Source: Piscinibacter sp. XHJ-5 (GTDB lineage Bacteria; Pseudomonadota; Gammaproteobacteria; Burkholderiales; Burkholderiaceae_C). Taken from it: 64,000 nucleotides of DNA. The DNA is taken from positions 2,914,001-2,978,000 of the forward strand of contig NZ_CP123228.1 of assembly GCF_029855045.1 (NCBI RefSeq). The letters are read 5' to 3'. The first letter of the stretch is position 1, and each line of letters starts with the position of its first letter. This document shows positions 1-7,454 of this stretch, one piece after another. Position numbers and translations under genes: made by a program. Below the pieces are notes generated by a model. It was not told where the DNA came from and did not search any database. It saw only the letters and a list, made by a program, of their open reading frames with translations.

Positions 1-758
1 GCTTTCTCGAAGTCGCCATCTCGATCCACTCCCAGCAGGCGGGCCACCGTGTGATCCGACATGCCGTCCAGCAGCAGCATCCGCCACCCGAGCATCTGGG
101 CCGCGATGCGCGCGCTGCCAATGGCATGTCCCACGTCATGCTGGCAATAGCGGAATGCTCGCTCTCCGTACTTCCATGATTCGCGCCAGTGCACCGAGGT
201 GAAGCCGAGGAGGAATGCGCGGCGAGGAAAGGCCCGCAGCAGCGGCTGGAACGATTCCTTCTGCCACTCGGCGCGCAGCTCGAGTGCATGTTCCTTGCTC
301 GCGTAGTGATAAAGGCCGGGCGCCGATCCGACGCCCTCGACCTCGTCGATGAGCAGATAGGCTTCGGTCGGGTGCAGGTTTCCGCTGGAGGGGTTCGCTC
401 GAAGGGCCCAGCGGACATCGCCGGCCTGCTTCCACGCCGAGATCGCCAGCGAACACTCGAGAAAGCGTGAAAGGGTGGCGGCGGTGAGCGCGGCGCTCGC
501 GATCGCGCCATCGCGGTAGAGGTCCTCGTACGGCGGCGAGGCCGGCTCGTCGTCGGGCTTCAGGCGCGGCAAGGCGACCAGCGGCGACCCCGTGTAGCGT
601 CGAAAGGGATCAGGCTGATTCGCCCAATCCAGCATGCCCGGTGAACGCGCATGGCGCAGGAAGTGATGCTTGGTCTGTTGGTGATAGCGCACGACGGCGG
701 CCAGCGCTTCGCCCGCCGGCGCGGCCTGCGCAAGGTCGTTCCGGGCGCGGCCGTTCAT
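1..758 (-). CDS. SagB/ThcOx family nitroreductase-fold dehydrogenase (3' end missing)
   Basis: The frame is open from an ATG at 758 to the left edge (252 codons) with no stop, so the C-terminal part is missing. The motif NPSSGNLHPTEAY at about residues 122-134 is the flavin-binding signature of the SagB/ThcOx branch of nitroreductases. YCQHDVGHAI further on is also typical. SagB enzymes use FMN to oxidise azolines in peptide natural products, but many family members stand alone and have unknown substrates. No YcaO cyclodehydratase is visible here, so a peptide-modifying role is not supported. The start overlaps the stop of the upstream membrane-protein gene (ATGA), implying coupled translation. 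The family call is secure; the substrate is unknown. Confidence 0.88.
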   Translation of the reverse strand, partial: MNGRARNDLAQAAPAGEALAAVVRYHQQTKHHFLRHARSPGMLDWANQPDPFRRYTGSPLVALPRLKPDDEPASPPYEDLYRDGAIASAALTAATLSRFLECSLAISAWKQAGDVRWALRANPSSGNLHPTEAYLLIDEVEGVGSAPGLYHYASKEHALELRAEWQKESFQPLLRAFPRRAFLLGFTSVHWRESWKYGERAFRYCQHDVGHAIGSARIAAQMLGWRMLLLDGMSDHTVARLLGVDRDGDFEK

Positions 759-949
759 GCGCTGAAGGCAGCCGCTCCGCTGACGGCCTGCCCCACCGCG
801 GGATCGCCGGAGTCGCCACCGCGGCACGCCGCGAGAAAGAGCAGAAGGGCCGCCATGACCGCGACCCCGATCGCACCGGCGAGCACGGCCCCCGCGGCCC
901 GTGCCACCAGACGGCGTTGAAAGGAACTCGGTGCGTTGCGGATCTTCAT
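755..949 (-). CDS. Short single-pass membrane protein
   Basis: This 64-residue protein has a basic N-terminus (MKIRN, then QRRLVAR) followed by one hydrophobic segment at about residues 18-41 ending in a Cys, and a short polar tail. It has no recognised domain. The LAAC stretch could be read as a weak lipobox, but a plain membrane anchor is just as likely. Its TGA overlaps the ATG of the SagB-type dehydrogenase, so the two are probably translated together and may work together at the membrane. The ATG at 949 was chosen because the preceding in-frame codons are of low coding quality. Confidence 0.6.
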   Translation of the reverse strand: MKIRNAPSSFQRRLVARAAGAVLAGAIGVAVMAALLLFLAACRGGDSGDPAVGQAVSGAAAFSA

Positions 950-1151
950 GGCGTCATGATGGGACCCGCCCGCAGCGCGCGTCTGTGCACTGCCGCTCAC
1001 AGCGCGGGCTCGTTGGAGCGATGGCCACCGTGGGGCCACCCTCCATCCGGCACATGCCGTCGGTACGTTGGCGCACAGACCAGCGGGCGGCCTTGTTGCA
1101 TCTTGGGGACAGGCGCGGATGTGCATTTCCGGCGTCCGAAGGAGATCGGTC

Positions 1152-1367
1152 ATGGACAAGTCAACGGCGGTCGCGGCCTCCCAGATCCGCTATGAGCTCC
1201 GGTTCACCGGTCTGTTCGACCGAGGGCGCGGCTACGCTTTCCCTTGCGATGCGGGGGGAAAGGTCGACGTCGACTGCCTCACGGATCGCGGCCGCACGAG
1301 CTATCTGTTTGCTCGCGCGGTCGTCGGGACTGAGCTGTCCGAGCCCATTGTCTTGCCGGTGCCTTGA
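1152..1367 (+). CDS. Conserved 71-residue protein, first gene of the KaiC-like operon
   Basis: The start ATG at 1152 is preceded by a good ribosome binding site (AAGGAGATCGG). The soluble protein contains the run RYELRF, then YAFPCDAGG, then a segment with SYLFARAVVG. I recognise this pattern as a small family of unknown function common in Burkholderiales genomes, but I cannot assign an activity. The next gene can start as early as a TTG overlapping this stop, and the following two genes overlap by ATGA and GTGA. This protein is therefore most likely the first product of a four-gene transcript that also makes the KaiC-like ATPase. Confidence 0.7.
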   Translation: MDKSTAVAASQIRYELRFTGLFDRGRGYAFPCDAGGKVDVDCLTDRGRTSYLFARAVVGTELSEPIVLPVP

Positions 1368-1432
1368 CCAGCGCCGTGGGGGTGACCACCCCGCCCGTCG
1401 AGCGTGAAGCGAGCGACCCAGCGACTGAATCC

Positions 1433-1861
1433 ATGGAAAGCCAAGAGAGCACTCGGACGGCAGCTCCTCTGGCAAGCCGGGCCGGAAGGGATGCCAATGC
1501 CGTGCAGATTGCCGACGCGATGATCGCGACGTGGCAGGAAATCGACGCCGCCCTCACCCCCATCATCGGACGCAAGGGCGTTGTCGCGCTCTACAAGCGC
1601 AGCCTCTACCTCACGGTTGCGGCCCATCCGTGGCTGGCAGGCGTGCATGAGGGCAGCCAGGCGGAACCCGATCTCGAAGCCTTGAAATCGGTCGTCGCGA
1701 AACAGGGCAGCGCCGAGGCGGCGGCCGGTGCCAACGCCCTGTTGCAGACCTTCAACCAGTTGCTGGGCAGCCTCATCGGACCCTCGCTCACCGGGCGGCT
1801 GCTCCGCTCCGCATGGGCGGACGCCCCGAGCGGCCCGCCCGCGCAGGACACCAATCCATGA
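1433..1861 (+). CDS. Conserved hypothetical protein upstream of the KaiC-like ATPase
   Basis: The frame is open from a TTG at 1364. I placed the start at the ATG at 1433 (142 residues), but GTG codons at 1376 and 1382 or the TTG are possible because none has a clear ribosome binding site. The body is helical and soluble, with the segment AMIATWQEIDAALTPIIGR and later KRSLYLTVAAHPWL. No catalytic motif is visible. Its stop overlaps the ATG of the KaiC-like gene by four bases, so the two proteins are probably made in fixed proportion and may interact. It could be a phosphotransfer or adaptor partner, but that is inference from position only. Confidence 0.72.
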   Translation: MESQESTRTAAPLASRAGRDANAVQIADAMIATWQEIDAALTPIIGRKGVVALYKRSLYLTVAAHPWLAGVHEGSQAEPDLEALKSVVAKQGSAEAAAGANALLQTFNQLLGSLIGPSLTGRLLRSAWADAPSGPPAQDTNP

Positions 1862-3321
1862 CGACCAAAGTGACGATCAACCGTCTGGCCACCGGCGTGC
1901 CGGGACTGGACGAGGTGCTCGGCGGCGGACTGCCGGAGTTCTCGTTCAACCTCATCGCCGGGCCGCCCGGCTGCGGCAAGACGACGCTCGCGCACCAGAT
2001 CATGTTCGCCCTTGCGACGCCGCAACGACCGGCGCTGTACTTCACGGTGCTGGGCGAGCCGCCGTTGAAGATGCTGCGCTACCAGCAGCAGTTCCACTTC
2101 TTCGACGGCGAAGCGATCAACCGGTCGATCCGCTTCATCAACCTGTCGGACGAGACCCGGGAGGGCGACCTCGACAAGGTGTTGCGTCGCATCACCGCGG
2201 AGGTCGAGGCGCACGGGCCCGGCCTCGTCTTCGTGGACTCGTTCCGCTGCGTCGTGCTCGCCGACGGCATCGAAGGCAGTCCGCCCCGCAACCTGCAGCA
2301 GTTCGTGCAGCAGCTGGGCATCCTCATGACGAGCTGGCAGGCCACGACCTTCCTCATCGGCGAATACTTCACCGAGGTGGACGCCAACCCGGTGTTCACC
2401 GTAGCCGATGGGCTGATCTGGCTGCGCCAGAGCGTGCAACGCAACTCCATGGTCCGCAAGATGGAGATCATGAAGATGCGCGGGCAGCCCACCCGGCCGG
2501 GGCTGCACACGTTTCGAATCAACAGCGCCGGCCTCGAGGTGTTCCCGCCCGCCGGGGTCGCCGCAGCCGGCACCGAGGCGCGCGCACCGGCCGGTGATCC
2601 CCGGCTTCGGACGGGCGTGTCGCGTCTGGACGAGATGCTCGGCGGCGGCGTGCCGCGCGGTTATTCGGTGCTCGTCGCCGGCCCGTCCGGATCGGGCAAG
2701 AGCATCCTGACCGCGGCCTTCCTCGCCGAGGGCGCGCGCTGCGGCGAGACGGGCGTCGTCGCCGTCTTCGAGCAGCACCCGCGCCGGTCGCGCAATCGCG
2801 TGCTCGCGGAGCTGATCGACAGCGGGCGCATCGGCCTGGTCGACAGCCGGGCGCCCGATCTCTCGATCGACGAGATCGTGCTGCTGCTCATGAGCGAGAT
2901 CGGCCGTCTCAAGGCAAGCCGCGTCGTCATCGATTCGCTCTCCGGCTTCGAGCTGGCGCTCGCGCCGACCTTCCGGGACGACTTTCGAGAGTCGCTGTCG
3001 CGGCTGGTCACCGCGCTGGCGGCGGCCGGCGTCACCGTGATGATGACGTCCGAACTGGAGGACCGCTATACCGACTTGCGCTTCAGCCCCTATGGCACGG
3101 CGTTCCTGACCGACGCGATCATCGTGCAACGCTACATCGAGGTCGACAGTCGCCTGCTGCGCGTGATGGCCGTCGTCAAGGTTCGGGCAAGCGCGCACTC
3201 GCACGAGCTGCGCGTGTTCAGCATCGATGACGACGGCATCCACGTGGGTGAGAGGCTGACCGATCAAGAGGGCCTGCTGGGCGGGCGGCCGACGAGGAAG
3301 CCCGCCTCCGATACACCGTGA
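1858..3321 (+). CDS. KaiC-like double-domain RecA-fold ATPase
   Basis: The 487-residue protein has two tandem KaiC domains. Domain 1 carries Walker A GPPGCGKT (residues 35-42) and Walker B near VFVDS (124-128). Domain 2 carries Walker A GPSGSGKS (275-282) and Walker B near VVIDS (356-360). Canonical KaiC has a pair of catalytic glutamates per domain. Here each site seems to keep one (E67 in domain 1, E305 in domain 2). The segment aligning with the KaiC phosphosites Ser431/Thr432 reads TAFLTD (414-419), placing Ala and Phe at those positions, so the usual autophosphorylation is unlikely. No kaiA or kaiB is nearby. The ATG overlaps the previous stop, and the stop overlaps the GTG of the GGDEF-kinase gene. 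A signalling ATPase role is likely; clock function is not supported. Confidence 0.93.
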   Translation: MTTKVTINRLATGVPGLDEVLGGGLPEFSFNLIAGPPGCGKTTLAHQIMFALATPQRPALYFTVLGEPPLKMLRYQQQFHFFDGEAINRSIRFINLSDETREGDLDKVLRRITAEVEAHGPGLVFVDSFRCVVLADGIEGSPPRNLQQFVQQLGILMTSWQATTFLIGEYFTEVDANPVFTVADGLIWLRQSVQRNSMVRKMEIMKMRGQPTRPGLHTFRINSAGLEVFPPAGVAAAGTEARAPAGDPRLRTGVSRLDEMLGGGVPRGYSVLVAGPSGSGKSILTAAFLAEGARCGETGVVAVFEQHPRRSRNRVLAELIDSGRIGLVDSRAPDLSIDEIVLLLMSEIGRLKASRVVIDSLSGFELALAPTFRDDFRESLSRLVTALAAAGVTVMMTSELEDRYTDLRFSPYGTAFLTDAIIVQRYIEVDSRLLRVMAVVKVRASAHSHELRVFSIDDDGIHVGERLTDQEGLLGGRPTRKPASDTP

Positions 3322-4940
3322 GCGCGACAGCCGATCCGAACCAAGACGTCGCGGCGAAAGCGGCGCGCGAGCTCGCAGCGTTGCGGCAAGAGGCCGAGCG
3401 GGCGCGCACCGAACTGGATCAGCTGCGCGCAGACGTGGATGCGGCCGAGCACCAGCTGGGCAGCCGCCAGGCGGCACAAATCGTGGAGGCCAACGAGCAG
3501 CTGGTGCTGTCGGCCTTGCGCGCCCGCTCGGACGCGGATACAGCCGCCCAAGCGCTGCACGAAGCTTCGCGATCGGCCGAGTTCGATGCGCTGACGCGGC
3601 TTCCGAATCGCGTGTTGCTGCTCGATCGGCTCGCCCAAGCCATCTCCAGTGCGAAGCGGCGCGGCGCCAGGTCGGCGCTGCTGTTCCTGGACCTGAACAA
3701 TTTCAAGCAGATCAACGACACGCTCGGCCACGCGACAGGCGACCAGGTGCTCAAGCTGGCCGCAGCTCGCCTGGCTTCGTCTGTTCGCGCGGCCGACACG
3801 GTGAGCCGCCACGGCGGCGACGAGTTCGTGATCCTGCTCGCCGAAGTGGGTGCGGCATCCGACGCGGTCGTCATTGCCGAGAAGTTGAGTGCCGCGTTGG
3901 GCGCGCCCAGCCAGGTCGCCGATCAGGTGATCCGGCTGACCGCCAGCATCGGGATCAGCCTCTATCCCGACGACGGCCAGGACGCCGCCACGCTGATCGA
4001 CCGTGCCGATGCCGCGATGTACCGCGCCAAGCGGCTTGGCCTGCGCAGCCTGGTCTCCCAACACGAGGACCGGGCGAGCGAGCCGGGCCTGTCCACGACA
4101 ACTCTGCCGTCGCTGCGGCAGCCGTTGACCGCTTACCTGGAGGCGCAATCCGTGCACGAGCGTCAGGTCGCACAGCTGCAGGAGGCGAATGAGAACCTCG
4201 TACTGGCCGCGCTGACCGCCCAACAGCTGCAGGCCGCCGCCGAAAAGGCGCAGGCGCGGCAGATGGAGGTTCTGACGGTGGTGGCGCACGAGCTGCGCAG
4301 TCCGCTGGCGCCCATCCGCAACGCAGCCGCGCTGCTGGCGAGGGGTCGCGCGGACGAGCCGCTCCTGCACCGGGTGCAAGGCGTCATCGAACGGCAAGTG
4401 GCCCACATGGCGCGGCTGGTGGGTGATCTGCTCGACGTGTCGCGCGTGCAGGCGGGCAAGCTCCGGCTCGAGCGTCAGGTGGTCGACATGGCCGACTTGA
4501 TCGACGAGGCCGTCCTCTCCAGCCGGCCGGCGATGGACGCGCGTCTGCAGCACCTGAGCGTGTTCGTGCCCTCCTGCTCCCTGGCCGTGGACGGGGACAC
4601 CGTCCGCCTCGCTCAGGTCCTTTGCAATCTGCTCGACAACGCGTCCAAGTACACCCAGGTCGGCGGCGAGATCGGCCTTTCGGTGATGGCGGCCGAGGAT
4701 GTCATCGTCATGACGGTTTCGGACAACGGCATCGGGATCACGGCCGAGGCCCTTCCCAGGATTTTCGAGCCCTTCGTGCAGGACAAGCACGCCATCGGCT
4801 TCAGCGGCACGGGCCTCGGCATCGGACTGACGGTCGTGCGCGAGCTGGTCGAGGCGCACGGTGGAAGCGTCGTCGCGAGCAGCGCGGGCAGCGGTTTCGG
4901 CAGTCAGTTCGTCGTCACGCTCCCGTCGATCGGTCGTTGA
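3318..4940 (+). CDS. Soluble diguanylate cyclase-histidine kinase fusion
   Basis: The GTG start overlaps the KaiC-like stop (GTGA). The 540-residue protein has no membrane segment. A coiled coil (about 10-90) leads into a GGDEF domain with an intact GGDEF at 166-170 and an RxxD product-inhibition site at 157-160, so c-di-GMP synthesis is predicted. A second coiled coil precedes a HisKA domain with H324 in AHELRSPL. The ATPase part has the N-box NLLDNASKY, DNGIGI and GTGLGIGL. Both linkers share an EANE-type heptad segment, suggesting linker duplication. There is no receiver or sensor domain, so input probably comes from a partner, plausibly the KaiC-like protein. Confidence 0.92.
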   Translation: MSATADPNQDVAAKAARELAALRQEAERARTELDQLRADVDAAEHQLGSRQAAQIVEANEQLVLSALRARSDADTAAQALHEASRSAEFDALTRLPNRVLLLDRLAQAISSAKRRGARSALLFLDLNNFKQINDTLGHATGDQVLKLAAARLASSVRAADTVSRHGGDEFVILLAEVGAASDAVVIAEKLSAALGAPSQVADQVIRLTASIGISLYPDDGQDAATLIDRADAAMYRAKRLGLRSLVSQHEDRASEPGLSTTTLPSLRQPLTAYLEAQSVHERQVAQLQEANENLVLAALTAQQLQAAAEKAQARQMEVLTVVAHELRSPLAPIRNAAALLARGRADEPLLHRVQGVIERQVAHMARLVGDLLDVSRVQAGKLRLERQVVDMADLIDEAVLSSRPAMDARLQHLSVFVPSCSLAVDGDTVRLAQVLCNLLDNASKYTQVGGEIGLSVMAAEDVIVMTVSDNGIGITAEALPRIFEPFVQDKHAIGFSGTGLGIGLTVVRELVEAHGGSVVASSAGSGFGSQFVVTLPSIGR

Positions 4941-5973
4941 TCCAGGCTTCGAGCAGCGTGTAGGCAACAGCCAGGACGACGGGGCCGACGAAGATGCCGA
5001 CGAGTCCGAAGGCCAGCAGCCCGCCGATGACGCCGGCGAAGATGAGCAGCAGCGGCAGGTCGGCGCCGCGTTGGATGAGCATCGGCCGCAGGATGTTGTC
5101 CATCGTCACCACAATCACCGACCACACGAGCAGGAAGGTGCCCCAGGCCGTCTCGCCGCTCCAGTAGAGCCAGATCACCGCGGGAACGAGCACGGGCGAT
5201 GGCCCGACTTGCGCAATGCACAGGAACAGCATCACGGCGGTGAGCAATCCGGCGAACGGCACGCCGGCGATCGCGAGGCCGAGGCCTCCCAACGCGGCCT
5301 GCACGACGGCCGTGACCACCACCCCCAACGCCACGCCCCGGATCGCCTGTCCGGCGAGCCGTACCGCGTTTTCGCCGCGCTCGCCTGCCAGACGGCGGCC
5401 GAACCGACCTGCTTCGGATGCCGCGCTTTCGCCGCGTGCATACATCAGGGCTGAGAGGAGCAGCGTCAGCAGGAACTGCACGAACAGGAAGCCGACGTTG
5501 CCGGCCTCGGCGACGAACCACTTGGTCACGCTGCCGGCGTAAGGCATCAACCGCGCCAGCAATCCTTCCACGCCGGAAGCAGCCGCCTGTTCCCACGCCA
5601 GGACCACCTTCGCACCGACGAACGGCAGACTCGCCAACCAGTCGGGCGGGGTGGGCATGCGCAAGGCCGCCAGGGACCTCAGCTGCTCGACGATCTCGTC
5701 TGCGTTGGACACGATGGTGCCCACGGCGAGCGCCAGGGGAACGACGAACACCAGCAGCAGGATCGCCGTCATTGCCACGACGGCAAGTCCCCTGCGTTGC
5801 CACAGACGCGCCTGCAGCCAGACCATGGCCGGCCAGGTGGCGACCACGATCATCGTCGCCCATATCGCCGCGGCGAGAAAGGGTCGCAGGATCCAGAACG
5901 AGCCGACGATCAGCGCCCCGAGAAAGAGGGCGCCGAGCAGCGTGCGGGTCAGCTCGCGTTCACGCGCTGCCAT
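4915..5973 (-). CDS. AI-2E/PerM family membrane transporter (YdiK-like)
   Basis: This is a 352-residue polytopic membrane protein with about eight hydrophobic segments. It has the arrangement of the AI-2E (PerM/YdiK) family: two N-terminal helices, a long soluble insertion at about 90-150, and a C-terminal bundle containing DNILRPMLI and the glycine-rich stretch FAGVIGGLLAFGLVGIFVG. Members include the AI-2 exporter TqsA and Na+/H+ antiporter-like proteins; the substrate here is unknown. The last 26 bases overlap the convergent 3' end of the GGDEF-kinase gene, so no terminator separates the two. Confidence 0.88.
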   Translation of the reverse strand: MAARERELTRTLLGALFLGALIVGSFWILRPFLAAAIWATMIVVATWPAMVWLQARLWQRRGLAVVAMTAILLLVFVVPLALAVGTIVSNADEIVEQLRSLAALRMPTPPDWLASLPFVGAKVVLAWEQAAASGVEGLLARLMPYAGSVTKWFVAEAGNVGFLFVQFLLTLLLSALMYARGESAASEAGRFGRRLAGERGENAVRLAGQAIRGVALGVVVTAVVQAALGGLGLAIAGVPFAGLLTAVMLFLCIAQVGPSPVLVPAVIWLYWSGETAWGTFLLVWSVIVVTMDNILRPMLIQRGADLPLLLIFAGVIGGLLAFGLVGIFVGPVVLAVAYTLLEAWINDRSTGA

Positions 5974-6030
5974 GGCGACGCGCCACGCCGAGAGTCCCGC
6001 TCAGGCACCACCGGCGCGGCACCGACCTTG

Positions 6031-6162
6031 CTATTTCTTGTGCCGAGCCGGCGCCGAGGGCGTTTCCCTCGGTGTCGAGTCGTCCGGCGCGAGCGGCTTG
6101 GCCGGCGCCGGCGCCTTCTTCGGTTTCTTCGCTTCCTTGTTGCCGCGTTGACCCTTGGACAT
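6031..6162 (-). CDS. Small Lys/Pro/Ala-rich basic protein (43 aa)
   Basis: A strong ribosome binding site (GAAGGAGAAG) precedes an ATG at 6162. The product begins MSKGQRGNKEAKKPKK, continues with Pro/Ala repeats and ends RHKK. It is highly basic and probably disordered. Very similar tiny proteins with an MSKGQRGNKE start occur widely in Betaproteobacteria as hypothetical proteins. A nucleic-acid-binding role is possible but is inference from composition only. Confidence 0.72.
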   Translation of the reverse strand: MSKGQRGNKEAKKPKKAPAPAKPLAPDDSTPRETPSAPARHKK

Positions 6163-6227
6163 GCTCTTCTCCTTCATCGCAATGGTGGGGTGGTCAGCTT
6201 GAACTCGTCGACCGTGAGGGTCGCCGC

Positions 6228-6656
6228 TCAGCTGTCGTCCTCTGTTTGCCGGCGAGGAGCCCGCTTCGCGTAGTTCACGGCGTCCGGGAGTGCGTCATAG
6301 CGGAAGCCCTCGAAGCGGTACGCACCTTCGTCGGCGCGGATGCCCAGCGAAGCCATGAGCTCATGCTCTGCATCGGTCGTGGGCGGAGAGCGCCTGCCGG
6401 GTGGAAACGGGCCGGCGGTGTCCAGGTGTCCTGGCCGGCTGCGCATCAGCCTCGCGTAGGCGACCGCGTCCTCCCACCGGTCGTACCGGTAGCCGTTGTA
6501 CCGGTAACGGGGGCCGTCGTAGCCGACGGAGAACTCCGCCATCTGGCGGTCGCGTTCCGACTGCACCGACCAGGGGCTTCCGCCCGCGGACGTGAAAGGA
6601 TCCCCGGCGGCGGCGTACAGACGCTGGTCCGTGGTCTTGCGGTGTAGCTTGGTCAT
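6228..6656 (-). CDS. Hypothetical protein with two YRYxGYRYD repeats
   Basis: The ATG at 6656 has a good ribosome binding site (GCAAGGAGCC). The 142-residue soluble protein contains an internal duplication: YRYNGYRYDRWEDAVAYAR in the middle and YRFEGFRYDALPDAVNYAK near the C-terminus. The unit looks like a small beta-hairpin followed by a helix. I do not recognise an enzyme family; proteins of this kind are annotated as hypothetical in Burkholderiales. The gene stands alone between the small basic protein and the divergent VOC gene. Confidence 0.75.
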   Translation of the reverse strand: MTKLHRKTTDQRLYAAAGDPFTSAGGSPWSVQSERDRQMAEFSVGYDGPRYRYNGYRYDRWEDAVAYARLMRSRPGHLDTAGPFPPGRRSPPTTDAEHELMASLGIRADEGAYRFEGFRYDALPDAVNYAKRAPRRQTEDDS

Positions 6657-6947
6657 GTGGGCTCCTTGCTGGCTTGTGTGGTGCTTGGTGCAGTCTGGAC
6701 CGCCGCGGCGGGCGCGTCTGTGCGCGGGCGCACGCTGCGCGGGCTCGGGAGCCCGAGGCGAGGGCGCGTTCGCCCGGTGCAGTGTCATGACCTTGATTCC
6801 GTCAGCGGATACGCTTTCCGAATGTCCCGCCATGACGCAGGATCGCGCATGCGCGCCGCCCCGGGGTACGCGCCTTGACGAAGTCGTCCGGCTGCCTGAG
6901 CGGCTTGCAGGCACGCAGTTGTGCCAATCTTTCTTCGGAGAACCAGG

Positions 6948-7427
6948 ATGGTCAGCAAGAACACGATTTGCCTCTGGTACGACGGCACCGCGTTGGACGC
7001 CGCCAAGTTCTACGCCGAGACCTTCCCGGACAGCGCCGTGGGCGCCCTTCATCGCGCGCCAGGCGACTTTCCCTCGGGCAAGCAGGGCGATGTCCTGACG
7101 GTCGAGTTCACGGTGATGGGCATTCCTTGTCTGGGCCTGAACGGAGGCCCGGCGTTCAAGCACAGCGAGGCCTTCTCGTTCCAGGTCGCGACCGAGGACC
7201 AGGCCGAAACCGACCGCTTGTGGAATGCGATCGTCGGAAACGGCGGCCAGGAAAGCGAATGCGGCTGGTGCAAGGACAAGTGGGGACTGTCGTGGCAGAT
7301 CACGCCACGCGCCCTGATGGACGCGATCGCCGATCCCGATCGGGCGGCGGCCAAGCGCGCGTTCGACGCCATGATGGGAATGAAGAAGATCGACATCGCC
7401 GCGATCCAGGCGGCTCGGCGCGGCTGA
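6948..7427 (+). CDS. VOC superfamily protein (PhnB/YjdN-like)
   Basis: The 159-residue protein starts at ATG 6948 behind GGAGAACC. It matches the glyoxalase/bleomycin-resistance (VOC) fold of the PhnB-like subgroup often labelled 3-demethylubiquinone-9 3-methyltransferase. Typical elements are CLWYDGTALDAAKFYAETF at the start, GLNGGPAF in the middle, and ECGWCKDKWGLSWQITP. The subgroup label is historical; these proteins are not methyltransferases, and their substrates are mostly unknown. The gene is a single unit convergent with the downstream transporter gene. Confidence 0.9.
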   Translation: MVSKNTICLWYDGTALDAAKFYAETFPDSAVGALHRAPGDFPSGKQGDVLTVEFTVMGIPCLGLNGGPAFKHSEAFSFQVATEDQAETDRLWNAIVGNGGQESECGWCKDKWGLSWQITPRALMDAIADPDRAAAKRAFDAMMGMKKIDIAAIQAARRG

Positions 7428-7454
7428 CGCTTCCGATACCCGCTTCGCCCGAGA

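Noticed and set aside
6790..6806. TTGATTCCGTCAGC as an FNR box
   Set aside because: Only one half-site matches and the spacing to either flanking gene (over 130 bases) is poor.
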